DNA of 14,841 bases from an uncultured Oscillospiraceae bacterium (GTDB taxonomy: Bacteria > Bacillota > Clostridia > Oscillospirales > Acutalibacteraceae). The notes beneath the pieces were generated by a model that searched no databases, was not told the DNA's origin, and saw nothing but the letters and a program-made list of their open reading frames with translations. The stretch covers positions 1-14,841 of the forward strand of contig CABSLJ010000049.1 in the NCBI GenBank assembly GCA_902478455.1, read 5' to 3'. Made by a program: the position numbers and the translations under genes. Below, piece by piece: positions 5,945 through 14,841 of the stretch (within the stretch, counting starts at the first letter, position 1; the number at the start of each line of letters is the position of its first letter).

Positions 5945-6673
5945 ATGTTAAAACTGGAACACGTCGCCTGGGAACTGCCCGACGGCGGCGAGATTATTCA
6001 AGATATCGATCTACAGGTGGAGGCGGGCAGGATGGTGGTGGTTACGGGTCCCAACGGGGGAGGAAAAACCACCCTGGCCAAGCTGATTGCAGGGATTGAA
6101 ACGCCCTCCGCCGGCCGCATTCTCTTTGAGGGCAGAGATATCACGCGGCTGGATGTGACCGCCCGCGCGCGCATGGGCATCGCCTATGCATTTCAGCAGC
6201 CGGTCCGCTTCAAGGGACTGACGGTCCGCGATCTTTTGGAACTCGCGGCAGGAGAGAAACTGGGGGAAGAGGCGCTCTGCGGCCTGCTCGGCAAGGTCGG
6301 TCTGTGCGCCAACGAATACATGGACCGGGAACTGAACGCCGGCCTGTCGGGCGGGGAGAGCAAGCGCATCGAAATTGCGAGCGTCCTTGCGCGCGGGGCG
6401 CGGCTTTCCATCTTCGACGAACCGGAGGCGGGGATCGACCTGTGGAGCTTTACGCGTCTGGTCGAAGCCTTTGAGGACCTGCGGCGCAAACGGGCGGGCA
6501 CCCTGCTTGTCATCTCCCACCAGGAGCGCATCCTCTCTATTGCCGACGACATCATCGTCATCGCGGGTGGACGCGTCCGTTCGGCAGGTCCGCGGGAGGA
6601 GATTCTGCCGACCCTCTTTGCCGATGAACGCGCTGCCCGCTGCCCGCTTGGAAAGGAGGCGGCTTTGCTGTGA
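5945..6673 (+). CDS. smsC: SmsC: SufC-like ABC-type ATPase of a minimal SUF (SMS) Fe-S assembly system
   Basis: 242 residues, ATG 25 bases after the ATPase stop, with AAGGAG 5 bases upstream. Soluble ABC ATPase with Walker A GPNGGGKT (35-42), Q-loop Q84, signature LSGGESKRIE (134-143), Walker B D158-E159 in LSIFDEPEAGIDLWSF, and H-loop H192. The SGGE-x-KR-x-E signature and the partner gene place it in the SufC group rather than among transporters, and no membrane partner is present. It would bind SmsB and drive Fe-S scaffold conformational change by ATP hydrolysis in the cytosol. No promoter or terminator is visible between the metal pump and this gene, so it probably rides on the metal-induced transcript. 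The gene could also be labelled sufC. Confidence 0.87.
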   Translation: MLKLEHVAWELPDGGEIIQDIDLQVEAGRMVVVTGPNGGGKTTLAKLIAGIETPSAGRILFEGRDITRLDVTARARMGIAYAFQQPVRFKGLTVRDLLELAAGEKLGEEALCGLLGKVGLCANEYMDRELNAGLSGGESKRIEIASVLARGARLSIFDEPEAGIDLWSFTRLVEAFEDLRRKRAGTLLVISHQERILSIADDIIVIAGGRVRSAGPREEILPTLFADERAARCPLGKEAALL

Positions 6674-7587
6674 ACAAAGTATCCGACCGCCTGCTGCGCA
6701 TGATTTCTGGATTCAAGGGAAGCTTTGAGGGAGCTTACAACCTCCGGGAGGACGGCGGCTGCGCCGGCCGCCGTTCCACCGAGCACATCAAGATTGAATC
6801 CAAGAGCGACGCGCCCGGACTGGTGATCCGCATTCTGCCGGGAACCAGGGGAGAGACGGTCTATATTCCCGCTTGTGTGACCCACGGCGGCATCGACGAT
6901 CTCGTCTACAATGATTTTTATGTGGGGGAGGGGGCGGACGTCGTCATTGTCGCCGGCTGCGGCGTGCATACCGAGGACGAATCGGAGGCCCGGCACAACG
7001 GCATCCATCGCTTTTTTCTGGAAAAGGGCGCTCGTGTGCTTTACAGGGAAAAACACATCGGAACAGGCGATGGAAAAGGAATCCGCCGCATCGACCCTGT
7101 GACCGACGCCGTATTGGCGGAGGACGCCAGTCTGGAAATGGACACCGTCCAGCTCGGCGGAGTGGATAGCGCCGTGCGCAAAACCAAGGCCGTTCTTGCC
7201 GCCCGCGCCCGCCTTGTGGTGCGCGAACGCCTCATGACCAACGGCGGCGAACAGGCCCGCAGCTATTTTGAGGTGCTCCTTGAGGGAGAGGATTCCGGTG
7301 TGGATCTCGTATCCCGTTCGGTGGCCAAAGGGCATTCCCATCAGGAATTTCATTCCCTGCTGCGCGGGCGCAGCCGCTGTACCGGACATTCGGAGTGCGA
7401 CGCCATTCTTGTGGACAGCGGCACCGTTACGGCCCTGCCAGCGCTGGATGCTTCCCACGTGGACGCGGCGCTGATTCACGAAGCGGCCATCGGCAAGATT
7501 GCGGGCGAACAGATTTTAAAGCTGCGCACGCTGGGCCTGAGCGAAGAAGAGGCGGAACAACGGATCATTTCCGGGTTCCTGAAATAA
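6670..7587 (+). CDS. smsB: SmsB: SufB/SufD-family Fe-S scaffold of a minimal SUF (SMS) system
   Basis: 305 residues from a GTG overlapping the smsC stop (GTGA), with a perfect AAAGGAGG 10 bases upstream, so expression is tightly coupled to smsC. It is shorter than E. coli SufB (495 residues), keeping mainly the parallel beta-helix core and the C-terminal helices. Conserved C-terminal residues can be aligned: C243 in SECDAILVD corresponds to E. coli SufB C405, and H270-E271 in LIHEAAIGKI corresponds to H433-E434, the region where the cluster is assembled. The ending LSEEEAEQRIISGF is also typical of the family. A single SufBD protein plus SufC defines the SUF-like minimal system of anaerobes, with no SufS, SufU or SufE encoded nearby. 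The sulfur donor must therefore come from elsewhere in the genome or from free sulfide. Confidence 0.88.
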   Translation: MNKVSDRLLRMISGFKGSFEGAYNLREDGGCAGRRSTEHIKIESKSDAPGLVIRILPGTRGETVYIPACVTHGGIDDLVYNDFYVGEGADVVIVAGCGVHTEDESEARHNGIHRFFLEKGARVLYREKHIGTGDGKGIRRIDPVTDAVLAEDASLEMDTVQLGGVDSAVRKTKAVLAARARLVVRERLMTNGGEQARSYFEVLLEGEDSGVDLVSRSVAKGHSHQEFHSLLRGRSRCTGHSECDAILVDSGTVTALPALDASHVDAALIHEAAIGKIAGEQILKLRTLGLSEEEAEQRIISGFLK

Positions 7588-7593
7588 CGGCGC

Positions 7594-7634
7594 AAAAAAG
7601 GAGTGGGACGGTTTTCGGCCGTCCCGCTCCTTTT
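7594..7634. terminator. Strong bidirectional terminator between smsB and the DtxR-family gene
   Basis: A 16-bp stem (7596-7611 with 7619-7634, one G-U pair) carries loop TTTTCGG. It is flanked by an A run on the left and TTTT on the right, so each strand has a U tract after the stem. It lies 6 bases after the smsB stop and 24 before the stop of the opposing gene. It closes the metal/Fe-S operon. Confidence 0.93.
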
Positions 7635-7658
7635 AGAGCGGAAAAAAGAAGAAAGAGA

Positions 7659-8033
7659 TCAGTCTTTTTGCTTGGACTGCGCATGGCGTTTGATTGCCTC
7701 AAAGCTTTTGGCGCTGATGACGTGCTCGATGCGGCAGGCGTCCTCCACGGCGGTTTTCGCGTCCACGCCCAGGAAGATCAACCAATCGGAAAGCAGGGTG
7801 TGTCGCTCATACATGGTCTCGGCAATGGTCTGACCCTTGGGCAGCAGACGGATGAAGCCGTCGCCGTCCATTTCGATGTAGCCGTTTTCCCGCAGATTTT
7901 TCATGGCTACGCTGACGCTCGGTTTGGAGAACTCCAATTCATTGACGATATCAATCGAGCGCACGAGACCGTTTCGCTGCTTCAAGATGAGGATGGTTTC
8001 CAGGTAATTTTCCGCCGATTCCTGAATTTTCAC
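7659..8033 (-). CDS. Short DtxR/MntR-family metal-dependent transcriptional regulator
   Basis: 124 residues from a GTG at 8033 with GGGAGGTG about 7 bases upstream. N-terminal winged helix-turn-helix (RSIDIVNELEFSKPSVSVAMKNL, about 25-47), then the dimerisation domain. There is no SH3/FeoA-like third domain; MntR of Bacillus has 142 residues and DtxR about 226. The metal-site segment DACRIEHVIS gives C100, E103 and H104, the DtxR (iron-type) pattern C102/E105/H106 rather than the Glu of MntR. The N-terminal ligand position (Met10 in DtxR, Asp8 in MntR) is N9 here, followed by E12. H78 matches the conserved His of the other site. It is expected to bind DNA with Fe2+ or Mn2+ as co-repressor. 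It converges on the smsCB/metal efflux operon and has its own promoter and palindrome. Targets are not identifiable from this window. Confidence 0.88.
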   Translation of the reverse strand: MKIQESAENYLETILILKQRNGLVRSIDIVNELEFSKPSVSVAMKNLRENGYIEMDGDGFIRLLPKGQTIAETMYERHTLLSDWLIFLGVDAKTAVEDACRIEHVISAKSFEAIKRHAQSKQKD

Positions 8034-8129
8034 TACTTACACCTCCCAAAGTGAAATTGAATGTTATTCGTAGCGATGATGCGCCTGTGTTTCACAAATA
8101 CTTGTGCCCGGCATTTCCGTATTCTCAGA

Positions 8130-8148
8130 CCGGACCGGTACAGTCCGG
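8130..8148 (-). other. Hairpin in the leader of the DtxR-family gene
   Basis: CCGGAC (8130-8135) pairs with GTCCGG (8143-8148) around 7 bases. It lies within the roughly 137-base 5' leader expected from the promoter at 8178-8207. I could not match the leader to a known riboswitch class, and no U tract follows. Confidence 0.4.
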
Positions 8149-8163
8149 CAATCTGTAAAAGCT

Positions 8164-8175
8164 TTGATATATCAA
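8164..8175. promoter_or_regulatory. 12-base perfect palindrome, candidate metalloregulator operator
   Basis: TTGATATATCAA is self-complementary and covers the expected start site (about 8171) of the DtxR-family gene. Its place suits autoregulation. It does not resemble the published DtxR or MntR consensus, so the binding protein is an inference. Confidence 0.5.
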
Positions 8176-8177
8176 TT

Positions 8178-8207
8178 ATTATATCACATAAAATCCTTTG
8201 TTTTCAA
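8178..8207 (-). promoter_or_regulatory. Promoter of the DtxR-family gene
   Basis: On the minus strand, TTGAAA (8207-8202), 18 bases, then a perfect TATAAT (8183-8178). The leader to the GTG start is about 137 bases, long for a simple regulator gene. On the plus strand the same AT-rich stretch holds a poorer TTGATA...TAAAAT pair (19-base spacing) that could serve the next gene. Confidence 0.72.
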
Positions 8208-8327
8208 CCTTCCGTCCCGCCACGCGGCCGAAACGGGGAGATTTCATCGCATACAGGGTGTATTTTTTCGATTCCCGCGCACGCTAATTGACGAACTTCA
8301 CTGAGAGAGGAGAGCGAACAGAATCGG

Positions 8328-10331
8328 ATGAATCGACTGCAATTTGAAAAATCCCCCTATCTTCTCCAGCACGCAGCCAATCCTGTGGATTGGTTTCCGT
8401 GGGGAAAAGAGGCGTTTGACAAAGCGGCGCGGGAGGACAAGCCCGTTTTCCTGAGCATCGGTTATTCAACCTGCCACTGGTGCCATGTCATGGCGCACGA
8501 ATCCTTTGAGGACGAAGAGGTCGCAGCGCTGCTAAACGGCGGTTTTGTCTGCGTCAAGGTCGACCGGGAGGAACGCCCCGACGTGGACGCCGTCTATATG
8601 GCGGTCTGTCAGGCGCTCACGGGCTCGGGCGGATGGCCCCTGAGCGTTGTAATGACGCCCGGACAAATCCCCTTCTTCGCGGCCACCTATCTGCCCAAAA
8701 GCTCCCGTTACGGTCAGACGGGTCTCCATGAACTATTGCCGGAAATCGCACGACTGTGGAAGGAAAAACGTCAATCGTTGATCGAAGCGGGAGAGCGCAT
8801 TGTCTCCCATCTGTCCCAGGCGCCGCAAATCAGGATGGAAAATCCCTCCCGAGCCCTGCCGCGGCGGGCGATGGAGCAGTTTCAAAAAAGCTTTGACCGC
8901 CATTGGGGCGGCTTTGGCTGCGCACCCAAATTCCCAATGCCGCATCAGCTGATCTTTTTGCTGCGTTACGCTCGCCTGGAAAACCGGCCGGAGGCCCTGC
9001 AAATGGCTGAATGTACGCTGAAGGCCATGGCGCGAGGGGGAATCTTCGACCAGATCGGCGGGGGCTTTTCCCGCTACTCGACGGACGCAAAATGGCTGAT
9101 CCCCCATTTTGAGAAGATGCTGTACGACAACGCTCTGCTGCTTTTCGCCTACACCGAGGCTTATCAAATCACAGGTTCGGCATTCTACCGCACGGTCGCA
9201 CAGCGTACGGCGGAATATCTTCTGCGGGAGATGACCGATCCTCTGGGAGGCTTCTATTCCGGGCAGGACGCGGACAGCGGCGGGGAAGAGGGAAAATACT
9301 ACGCCTTCACTCCGGAGGAGATCGCCGACGTTCTGGGCGAACGGGAGGGGAGCGCCTTTTGCGAGCGGTTCGGAATCGGCTCGCCGGGCAATTTTGAGGG
9401 CAAGAGCATCCCGAATCTGATCGCCAGCCGAACGTACGAAGAGGAGTCTCCGGAGATGGCCGCTCTGCGGTGTAAACTCTATGTTTACCGTCTGGAACGC
9501 ATTTCCCTGGCAAAGGACGACAAAATCCTCACCGCGTGGAACGCGCTGGCGATTGCGGCGCTGTCGCAAGCCTCTTTTGTATTGCAAAACAGACGCTGTC
9601 TTTCGGCCGCCCTGCTGGCGCAGCAGTTTCTGGACGCATCCCTGACCGGGCCGGACGGCAGGCTCCTGGTCCGCTGGAGGGAAGGAGAGGCGGCCCATCC
9701 GGGTCAGCTGGAGGATTACGCTTTTTCCGCGCTCGCCCTGCTGTGCCTCTACCGGAACACCTTTGAGCTGCGGTTCCTGGAGCAGGCGGTCAGACGGGCC
9801 GAACAAATGCTCCGTTTTTTTGAGGACCGCGGGCACGGCGGCTTTTTTCTCTACGCGGAGGATGCCGAACAGCTCATCACCCGGCCGAAGGAGAGCTATG
9901 ACGGCGCGCTGCCGTCGGGCAATTCGGTCGCCGGGCTGGTGCTGCAAAGACTATTCCATTTGACCGGTCAGGAATCCTGGCGCGCGGCCGGAGAACGTCA
10001 GCTCGCCTTCCTGGCGGGGGAGATGGAAAGTTATCCTGCGGGCTATTCCTGCGCCCTGCTGGCTGTGCTGGAGGCGGTCTATCCCTCCGCGCAGCTTGTC
10101 TGCGTCACCCGGGAGGAGACAGCCCCTCCCAAACTGCTCGAACGCCTGCGGCGGGAAGCGCCGCTCAATCTTTCGGTTTTGCTCAAAACGCCTCAAACGG
10201 CGGAAAGATTGGCCGCACTCGCGCCTTTTACTCGGGAATATCCAATCCCCGCATCCGGCTGCCTTTTCTATTTGTGCAGGAACGGCAGCTGCTCCGCTCC
10301 CACAGCGGAGCTGTCCGCTCTTTCGTTCTGA
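8328..10331 (+). CDS. Thioredoxin-fold DUF255 / YyaL (SSP411/SPATA20) family protein
   Basis: 667 residues, the normal length for the family. The ATG has GAGGAG about 15 bases upstream, somewhat far, but the N-terminus LQFEKSPYLLQHAANPVDW is the conserved family start. Residues 1 to about 165 are a thioredoxin-like domain with C49-H-W-C52 in the STCHWCHVMAHESFED motif. The rest is an (alpha/alpha)6-barrel of the N-acylglucosamine 2-epimerase/glycosidase kind, with family blocks GGGFSRYSTD...HFEKMLYDNA (H260), GQDADSGGEEGKYY (D314, D316), DDKILTAWNALAIAA, GQLEDYAF and LPSGNSVA. The biochemical function is not established; the CxxC suggests redox activity and the barrel a sugar- or peptide-like substrate. 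There is no signal peptide, so it is cytosolic. It appears to be a single-gene unit. No clear dedicated promoter could be found in 8208-8327. Confidence 0.9.
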   Translation: MNRLQFEKSPYLLQHAANPVDWFPWGKEAFDKAAREDKPVFLSIGYSTCHWCHVMAHESFEDEEVAALLNGGFVCVKVDREERPDVDAVYMAVCQALTGSGGWPLSVVMTPGQIPFFAATYLPKSSRYGQTGLHELLPEIARLWKEKRQSLIEAGERIVSHLSQAPQIRMENPSRALPRRAMEQFQKSFDRHWGGFGCAPKFPMPHQLIFLLRYARLENRPEALQMAECTLKAMARGGIFDQIGGGFSRYSTDAKWLIPHFEKMLYDNALLLFAYTEAYQITGSAFYRTVAQRTAEYLLREMTDPLGGFYSGQDADSGGEEGKYYAFTPEEIADVLGEREGSAFCERFGIGSPGNFEGKSIPNLIASRTYEEESPEMAALRCKLYVYRLERISLAKDDKILTAWNALAIAALSQASFVLQNRRCLSAALLAQQFLDASLTGPDGRLLVRWREGEAAHPGQLEDYAFSALALLCLYRNTFELRFLEQAVRRAEQMLRFFEDRGHGGFFLYAEDAEQLITRPKESYDGALPSGNSVAGLVLQRLFHLTGQESWRAAGERQLAFLAGEMESYPAGYSCALLAVLEAVYPSAQLVCVTREETAPPKLLERLRREAPLNLSVLLKTPQTAERLAALAPFTREYPIPASGCLFYLCRNGSCSAPTAELSALSF

Positions 10332-10354
10332 ATGGATCGACGTTCGGATAGGAC

Positions 10355-10400
10355 GAGGGAACAAATCCCGGAAAAGCCCATTTCCGGGATTTGTTCCTTC
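10355..10400. terminator. Very long perfect inverted repeat downstream of the DUF255 gene, probable terminator
   Basis: A 17-bp perfect stem (10358-10374 with 10381-10397), extendable to 20 bp with one G-U pair, has the 6-base loop AGCCCA and starts 24 bases after the DUF255 stop. The following sequence is pyrimidine-rich but not a clean U run. Most likely it ends the DUF255 transcript; it might instead be a dispersed repeat element. Confidence 0.7.
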
Positions 10401-10535
10401 TCACAGGTAGGGAACACAGACATCCCAAATGGCCAGTCAAACTCGTAATGATGCGAGGGAATCCTTCCGCATTTATGTTCCGGGAAGGCAAGACGGCATA
10501 CGCCGGATCTATCAGCGGAAAGCTTGGAAGCGGAT
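10401..10535. other. Non-coding spacer upstream of the uvrBA promoters
   Basis: I see no gene here. A weak inverted repeat, CCTTCC (10463-10468) with GGAAGG (10483-10488), has a 14-base loop. The spacer separates the DUF255 terminator from the uvrBA promoter region. Confidence 0.5.
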
Positions 10536-10564
10536 TTGAAATTCCTGCCGGGAAATGCTATAAT
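10536..10564 (+). promoter_or_regulatory. uvrBA upstream promoter (P1), extended -10
   Basis: TTGAAA (10536-10541), 17 bases, then TATAAT (10559-10564) preceded by TGC, an extended -10. Predicted start at about 10571, just before the second promoter. Near-consensus, so probably strong and basal. Confidence 0.78.
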
Positions 10565-10571
10565 CAGTCGG

Positions 10572-10600
10572 TTGACATACGGCGTAGACTGGTGTAGAAT
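10572..10600 (+). promoter_or_regulatory. uvrBA downstream promoter (P2)
   Basis: Consensus TTGACA (10572-10577), 17 bases, TAGAAT (10595-10600). The start would fall at about 10607, touching the LexA box, so this promoter should be repressed directly by LexA. Confidence 0.82.
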
Positions 10601-10608
10601 GGATCACA

Positions 10609-10620
10609 GAACATTCGTTC
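10609..10620. promoter_or_regulatory. LexA (SOS) box of uvrBA
   Basis: GAACATTCGTTC fits the Gram-positive LexA/DinR core GAAC-N4-GTTC exactly, with AGAAC...GTTCT flanks extending the symmetry. It lies at the start site of P2 and about 38 bases downstream of the P1 start, where bound LexA could block both. uvrBA is a classic SOS operon in Firmicutes. Confidence 0.9.
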
Positions 10621-10710
10621 TAAACGGCGCTTTTGACTGTCTGTATCGCCGTTTGCAAGCAAGAATCCGCGCTCTGCGCCTGACGACCATTTGATTTGGA
10701 GAAAATGCCT

Positions 10711-12693
10711 ATGAGCGAACAAAACAATGAGGATTTGTTCCGGCTGGTATCCTCATACAAGCCCACCGGCGATCAGCCCGAGGCGATTGCCAGACTGGTG
10801 GAGGGAATCAAAAGAGGGGATAAGGAACAGACTTTGCTGGGGGTAACGGGCTCCGGCAAGACATTCACTATGGCGAATATTATCTCGCAGGTGAAAAAAC
10901 CGACGCTGGTTCTGGCGCACAATAAGACTCTGGCGGCGCAGCTGTGTTCGGAATTCCGAGAATTTTTTCCCAACTCCGCCGTGGAATATTTTGTCTCCTA
11001 CTACGATTATTACCAGCCGGAGGCGTATATCGCATCGACCGATACCTACATCGAGAAGGATTCCTCCATCAACGATGAAATCGACAAGCTGCGTCACTCG
11101 GCGACCTCAGCGCTTTCGGAGCGTCAGGACGTCATCATCGTGGCCAGCGTTTCCTGTATTTATAGTTTAGGCAACCCGATCGACTACCGGACCATGATCA
11201 TTTCCCTGCGTCCGGGCATGCAGAAAAAGCGGGATGATCTCCTGAAAAAGCTCGTTGAGCTGCAATATGAGCGCAACGACATCAACTTCATCCGCAACAA
11301 ATTCCGCGTCCGCGGAGACGTGGTTGAAATCTTCCCGGCCGAATCGGACAACCGCATTATTCGTGTGGAGTTTTTTGGGGATGAGATCGAAAAGATCAGC
11401 GAAATCAATCCGGTCACGGGCGAGCTGATGGCTGTGCTGAAGCATGCCGCCATCTATCCCGCTTCCCATTATATTGTTCCCAAAGAAAAGATGCAGTTGG
11501 CTGTGCGCGAAATCGAACGGGAGCTCGAAGAGCGCTTGGCCTATTTCCGGGCGAATGGCAAGCTGCTGGAGGCCCAGCGCATTGAGCAGCGCACCCGGTA
11601 CGACATCGAAATGCTGCAGGAGATCGGCTTCTGCAAGGGCATTGAAAACTATTCCCGCGTGCTCGCCGGCCGTCCTGCCGGGAGTCCGCCGTTTACCCTG
11701 TTCGATTACTTTCCCGAGGACTTTCTCCTGTTTGTAGATGAGTCGCACGTCACCCTGCCGCAGGTGCGGGGCATGTACGCCGGAGACCGCGCCCGCAAGG
11801 AGACGCTGGTCGATTACGGTTTTCGCCTGCCCTCGGCCTTTGACAACCGTCCGCTGAATTTCGATGAGTTCTACGAACGCATCCACCAGGCAATCTATGT
11901 CAGCGCCACGCCGGGCGACCTGGAGCTTCAAGTGAGCACTCAGGTGGTGGAGCAGGTTATCCGTCCCACCGGTCTGCTTGACCCGGAGATCATCGTTAAG
12001 CCGACCGACGGCCAGATCGACGATCTCATCAGCGAGATCAACCTGAGGGTGGCCAAGGGCAACCGTGTGCTGGTCACCACGCTGACCAAGAAGATGGCGG
12101 AGGATCTGACCGCCTTCCTGGAGGGCGCCGGTATCCGTGTGCGCTACATGCACTACGATATCGACACGGTCGAACGCATGGAAATTCTGCGTGATCTCCG
12201 TCTGGGAGAGTTCGACGTGCTCGTCGGCATCAACCTGCTGCGAGAGGGACTGGATATCCCTGAGGTTTCCCTCGTTGCCATTCTGGACGCAGACAAGGAA
12301 GGCTTCCTGCGTTCCTCGCGTTCGCTGATCCAGACCATCGGACGCGCTGCGCGCAACGCCGAGGGTCAGGTCATCATGTACGCCGATCAGGTCACCCCCT
12401 CGATGGAACAGGCCATCGTTGAGACCAACCGCCGCCGGTCCATCCAGATGAAATACAACGAGGAGCACGGCATCGTGCCCAAGACCATTGTCAAGAAGGT
12501 TTCAGACATTCTGGAGATCTCCACTCATTCGGAGGACGAAAAGAAGAAAAAGGGCAAGCGTCTGACAAAGGCCGAGCGTCAGCAGATGATCGAAAAATTG
12601 ACCAAGGAAATGAAAGCTGCCGCCAAGCTCTTGGAATTTGAGCACGCGGCCTACCTGCGCGACAAGATCAAAAAGCTTTCCGAAGGCAAGTAG
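10711..12693 (+). CDS. uvrB: UvrB: helicase-like subunit of the UvrABC excinuclease
   Basis: 660 residues from the ATG at 10711, chosen because GGAG (10698-10701) is 9 bases upstream. The in-frame ATG at 10705 is too close to that site, and TTG 10696 overlaps it. Walker A GVTGSGKT (44-51). The beta-hairpin region that clamps the damaged strand follows (YYDYYQPEAYIASTDTYIEKD). Walker B-like DESH (343-346), the GFRLPSAFDNRPL motif, SF2 helicase motifs including QTIGRAARN, and a C-terminal UVR coiled-coil (about 625-660) that contacts UvrC. It receives damaged DNA from UvrA, verifies the lesion and recruits UvrC. Expression is from tandem promoters under LexA control, with uvrA 51 bases downstream. 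All expected motifs are intact. Confidence 0.97.
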   Translation: MSEQNNEDLFRLVSSYKPTGDQPEAIARLVEGIKRGDKEQTLLGVTGSGKTFTMANIISQVKKPTLVLAHNKTLAAQLCSEFREFFPNSAVEYFVSYYDYYQPEAYIASTDTYIEKDSSINDEIDKLRHSATSALSERQDVIIVASVSCIYSLGNPIDYRTMIISLRPGMQKKRDDLLKKLVELQYERNDINFIRNKFRVRGDVVEIFPAESDNRIIRVEFFGDEIEKISEINPVTGELMAVLKHAAIYPASHYIVPKEKMQLAVREIERELEERLAYFRANGKLLEAQRIEQRTRYDIEMLQEIGFCKGIENYSRVLAGRPAGSPPFTLFDYFPEDFLLFVDESHVTLPQVRGMYAGDRARKETLVDYGFRLPSAFDNRPLNFDEFYERIHQAIYVSATPGDLELQVSTQVVEQVIRPTGLLDPEIIVKPTDGQIDDLISEINLRVAKGNRVLVTTLTKKMAEDLTAFLEGAGIRVRYMHYDIDTVERMEILRDLRLGEFDVLVGINLLREGLDIPEVSLVAILDADKEGFLRSSRSLIQTIGRAARNAEGQVIMYADQVTPSMEQAIVETNRRRSIQMKYNEEHGIVPKTIVKKVSDILEISTHSEDEKKKKGKRLTKAERQQMIEKLTKEMKAAAKLLEFEHAAYLRDKIKKLSEGK

Positions 12694-12744
12694 CCGGCGG
12701 CCGTGCCGCAGATGAAAGGGCCTTCGCATGGGAGGAAATTAAGT

Positions 12745-14841
<2,097 letters not shown>

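Noticed and set aside
10490..10502. 13-base match to the Illumina P7 primer (AAGACGGCATACG)
   Set aside because: The match stops before the rest of the primer on both sides and the surrounding sequence is continuous non-coding DNA, so it is probably chance rather than a second adapter junction.

Overview
The window is a contig end from a moderately GC-rich anaerobic Firmicute. The best guess is a member of class Clostridia of the Oscillospiraceae/Ruminococcaceae kind. This is inferred from strong AGGAGG-type ribosome sites, a Gram-positive LexA box (GAAC-N4-GTTC), an electron-bifurcating NfnAB enzyme and a two-gene minimal SUF system; no rRNA or other taxonomic marker is present. The first 49 bases are not genomic. 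They are an Illumina Nextera i7/read-2 adapter with its 8-base index still attached, so the organism's DNA starts at about base 50.

Layout. Bases 111-2343 (+) encode nfnA-nfnB, ending in a hairpin at 2359-2390. Bases 2405-3080 (-) hold a small XRE regulator plus a four-helix membrane protein, with a mapped promoter and a striking double palindromic operator. Bases 3329-7587 (+) look like one metal-stress operon: a CadC-like ArsR/SmtB sensor with promoter and operator, a free-standing heavy-metal-binding (HMA) protein, a Zn/Cd/Pb P1B-type ATPase, then smsC and smsB (SUF-like Fe-S cluster assembly), closed by a strong terminator at 7594-7634. Bases 7659-8033 (-) encode a short DtxR-family metalloregulator with its own promoter and a palindrome. 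Bases 8328-10331 (+) encode a thioredoxin-fold DUF255/YyaL protein, followed by a very long perfect inverted repeat. Bases 10536-14841 (+) carry uvrB and uvrA (3' end cut by the window edge) behind two tandem promoters and a LexA box.

How the genes fit together. The middle of the window is about metals and iron-sulfur clusters. Excess Zn/Cd/Pb would release the CadC-like repressor and induce the carrier domain and the efflux pump. Because no promoter or terminator is visible between the pump and smsCB, the Fe-S assembly proteins would be induced with them. A DtxR-type sensor sits convergently next to this set. NfnAB is itself an Fe-S flavoenzyme balancing NADH, NADPH and ferredoxin. The uvrBA block is a normal SOS nucleotide-excision repair operon.

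Most of the window is recognisable, housekeeping-like biology. The least ordinary points are the fusion of metal efflux with Fe-S assembly in one apparent transcription unit, the DtxR-family protein with a non-standard metal site, and the XRE/membrane-protein pair with its nested palindromes.
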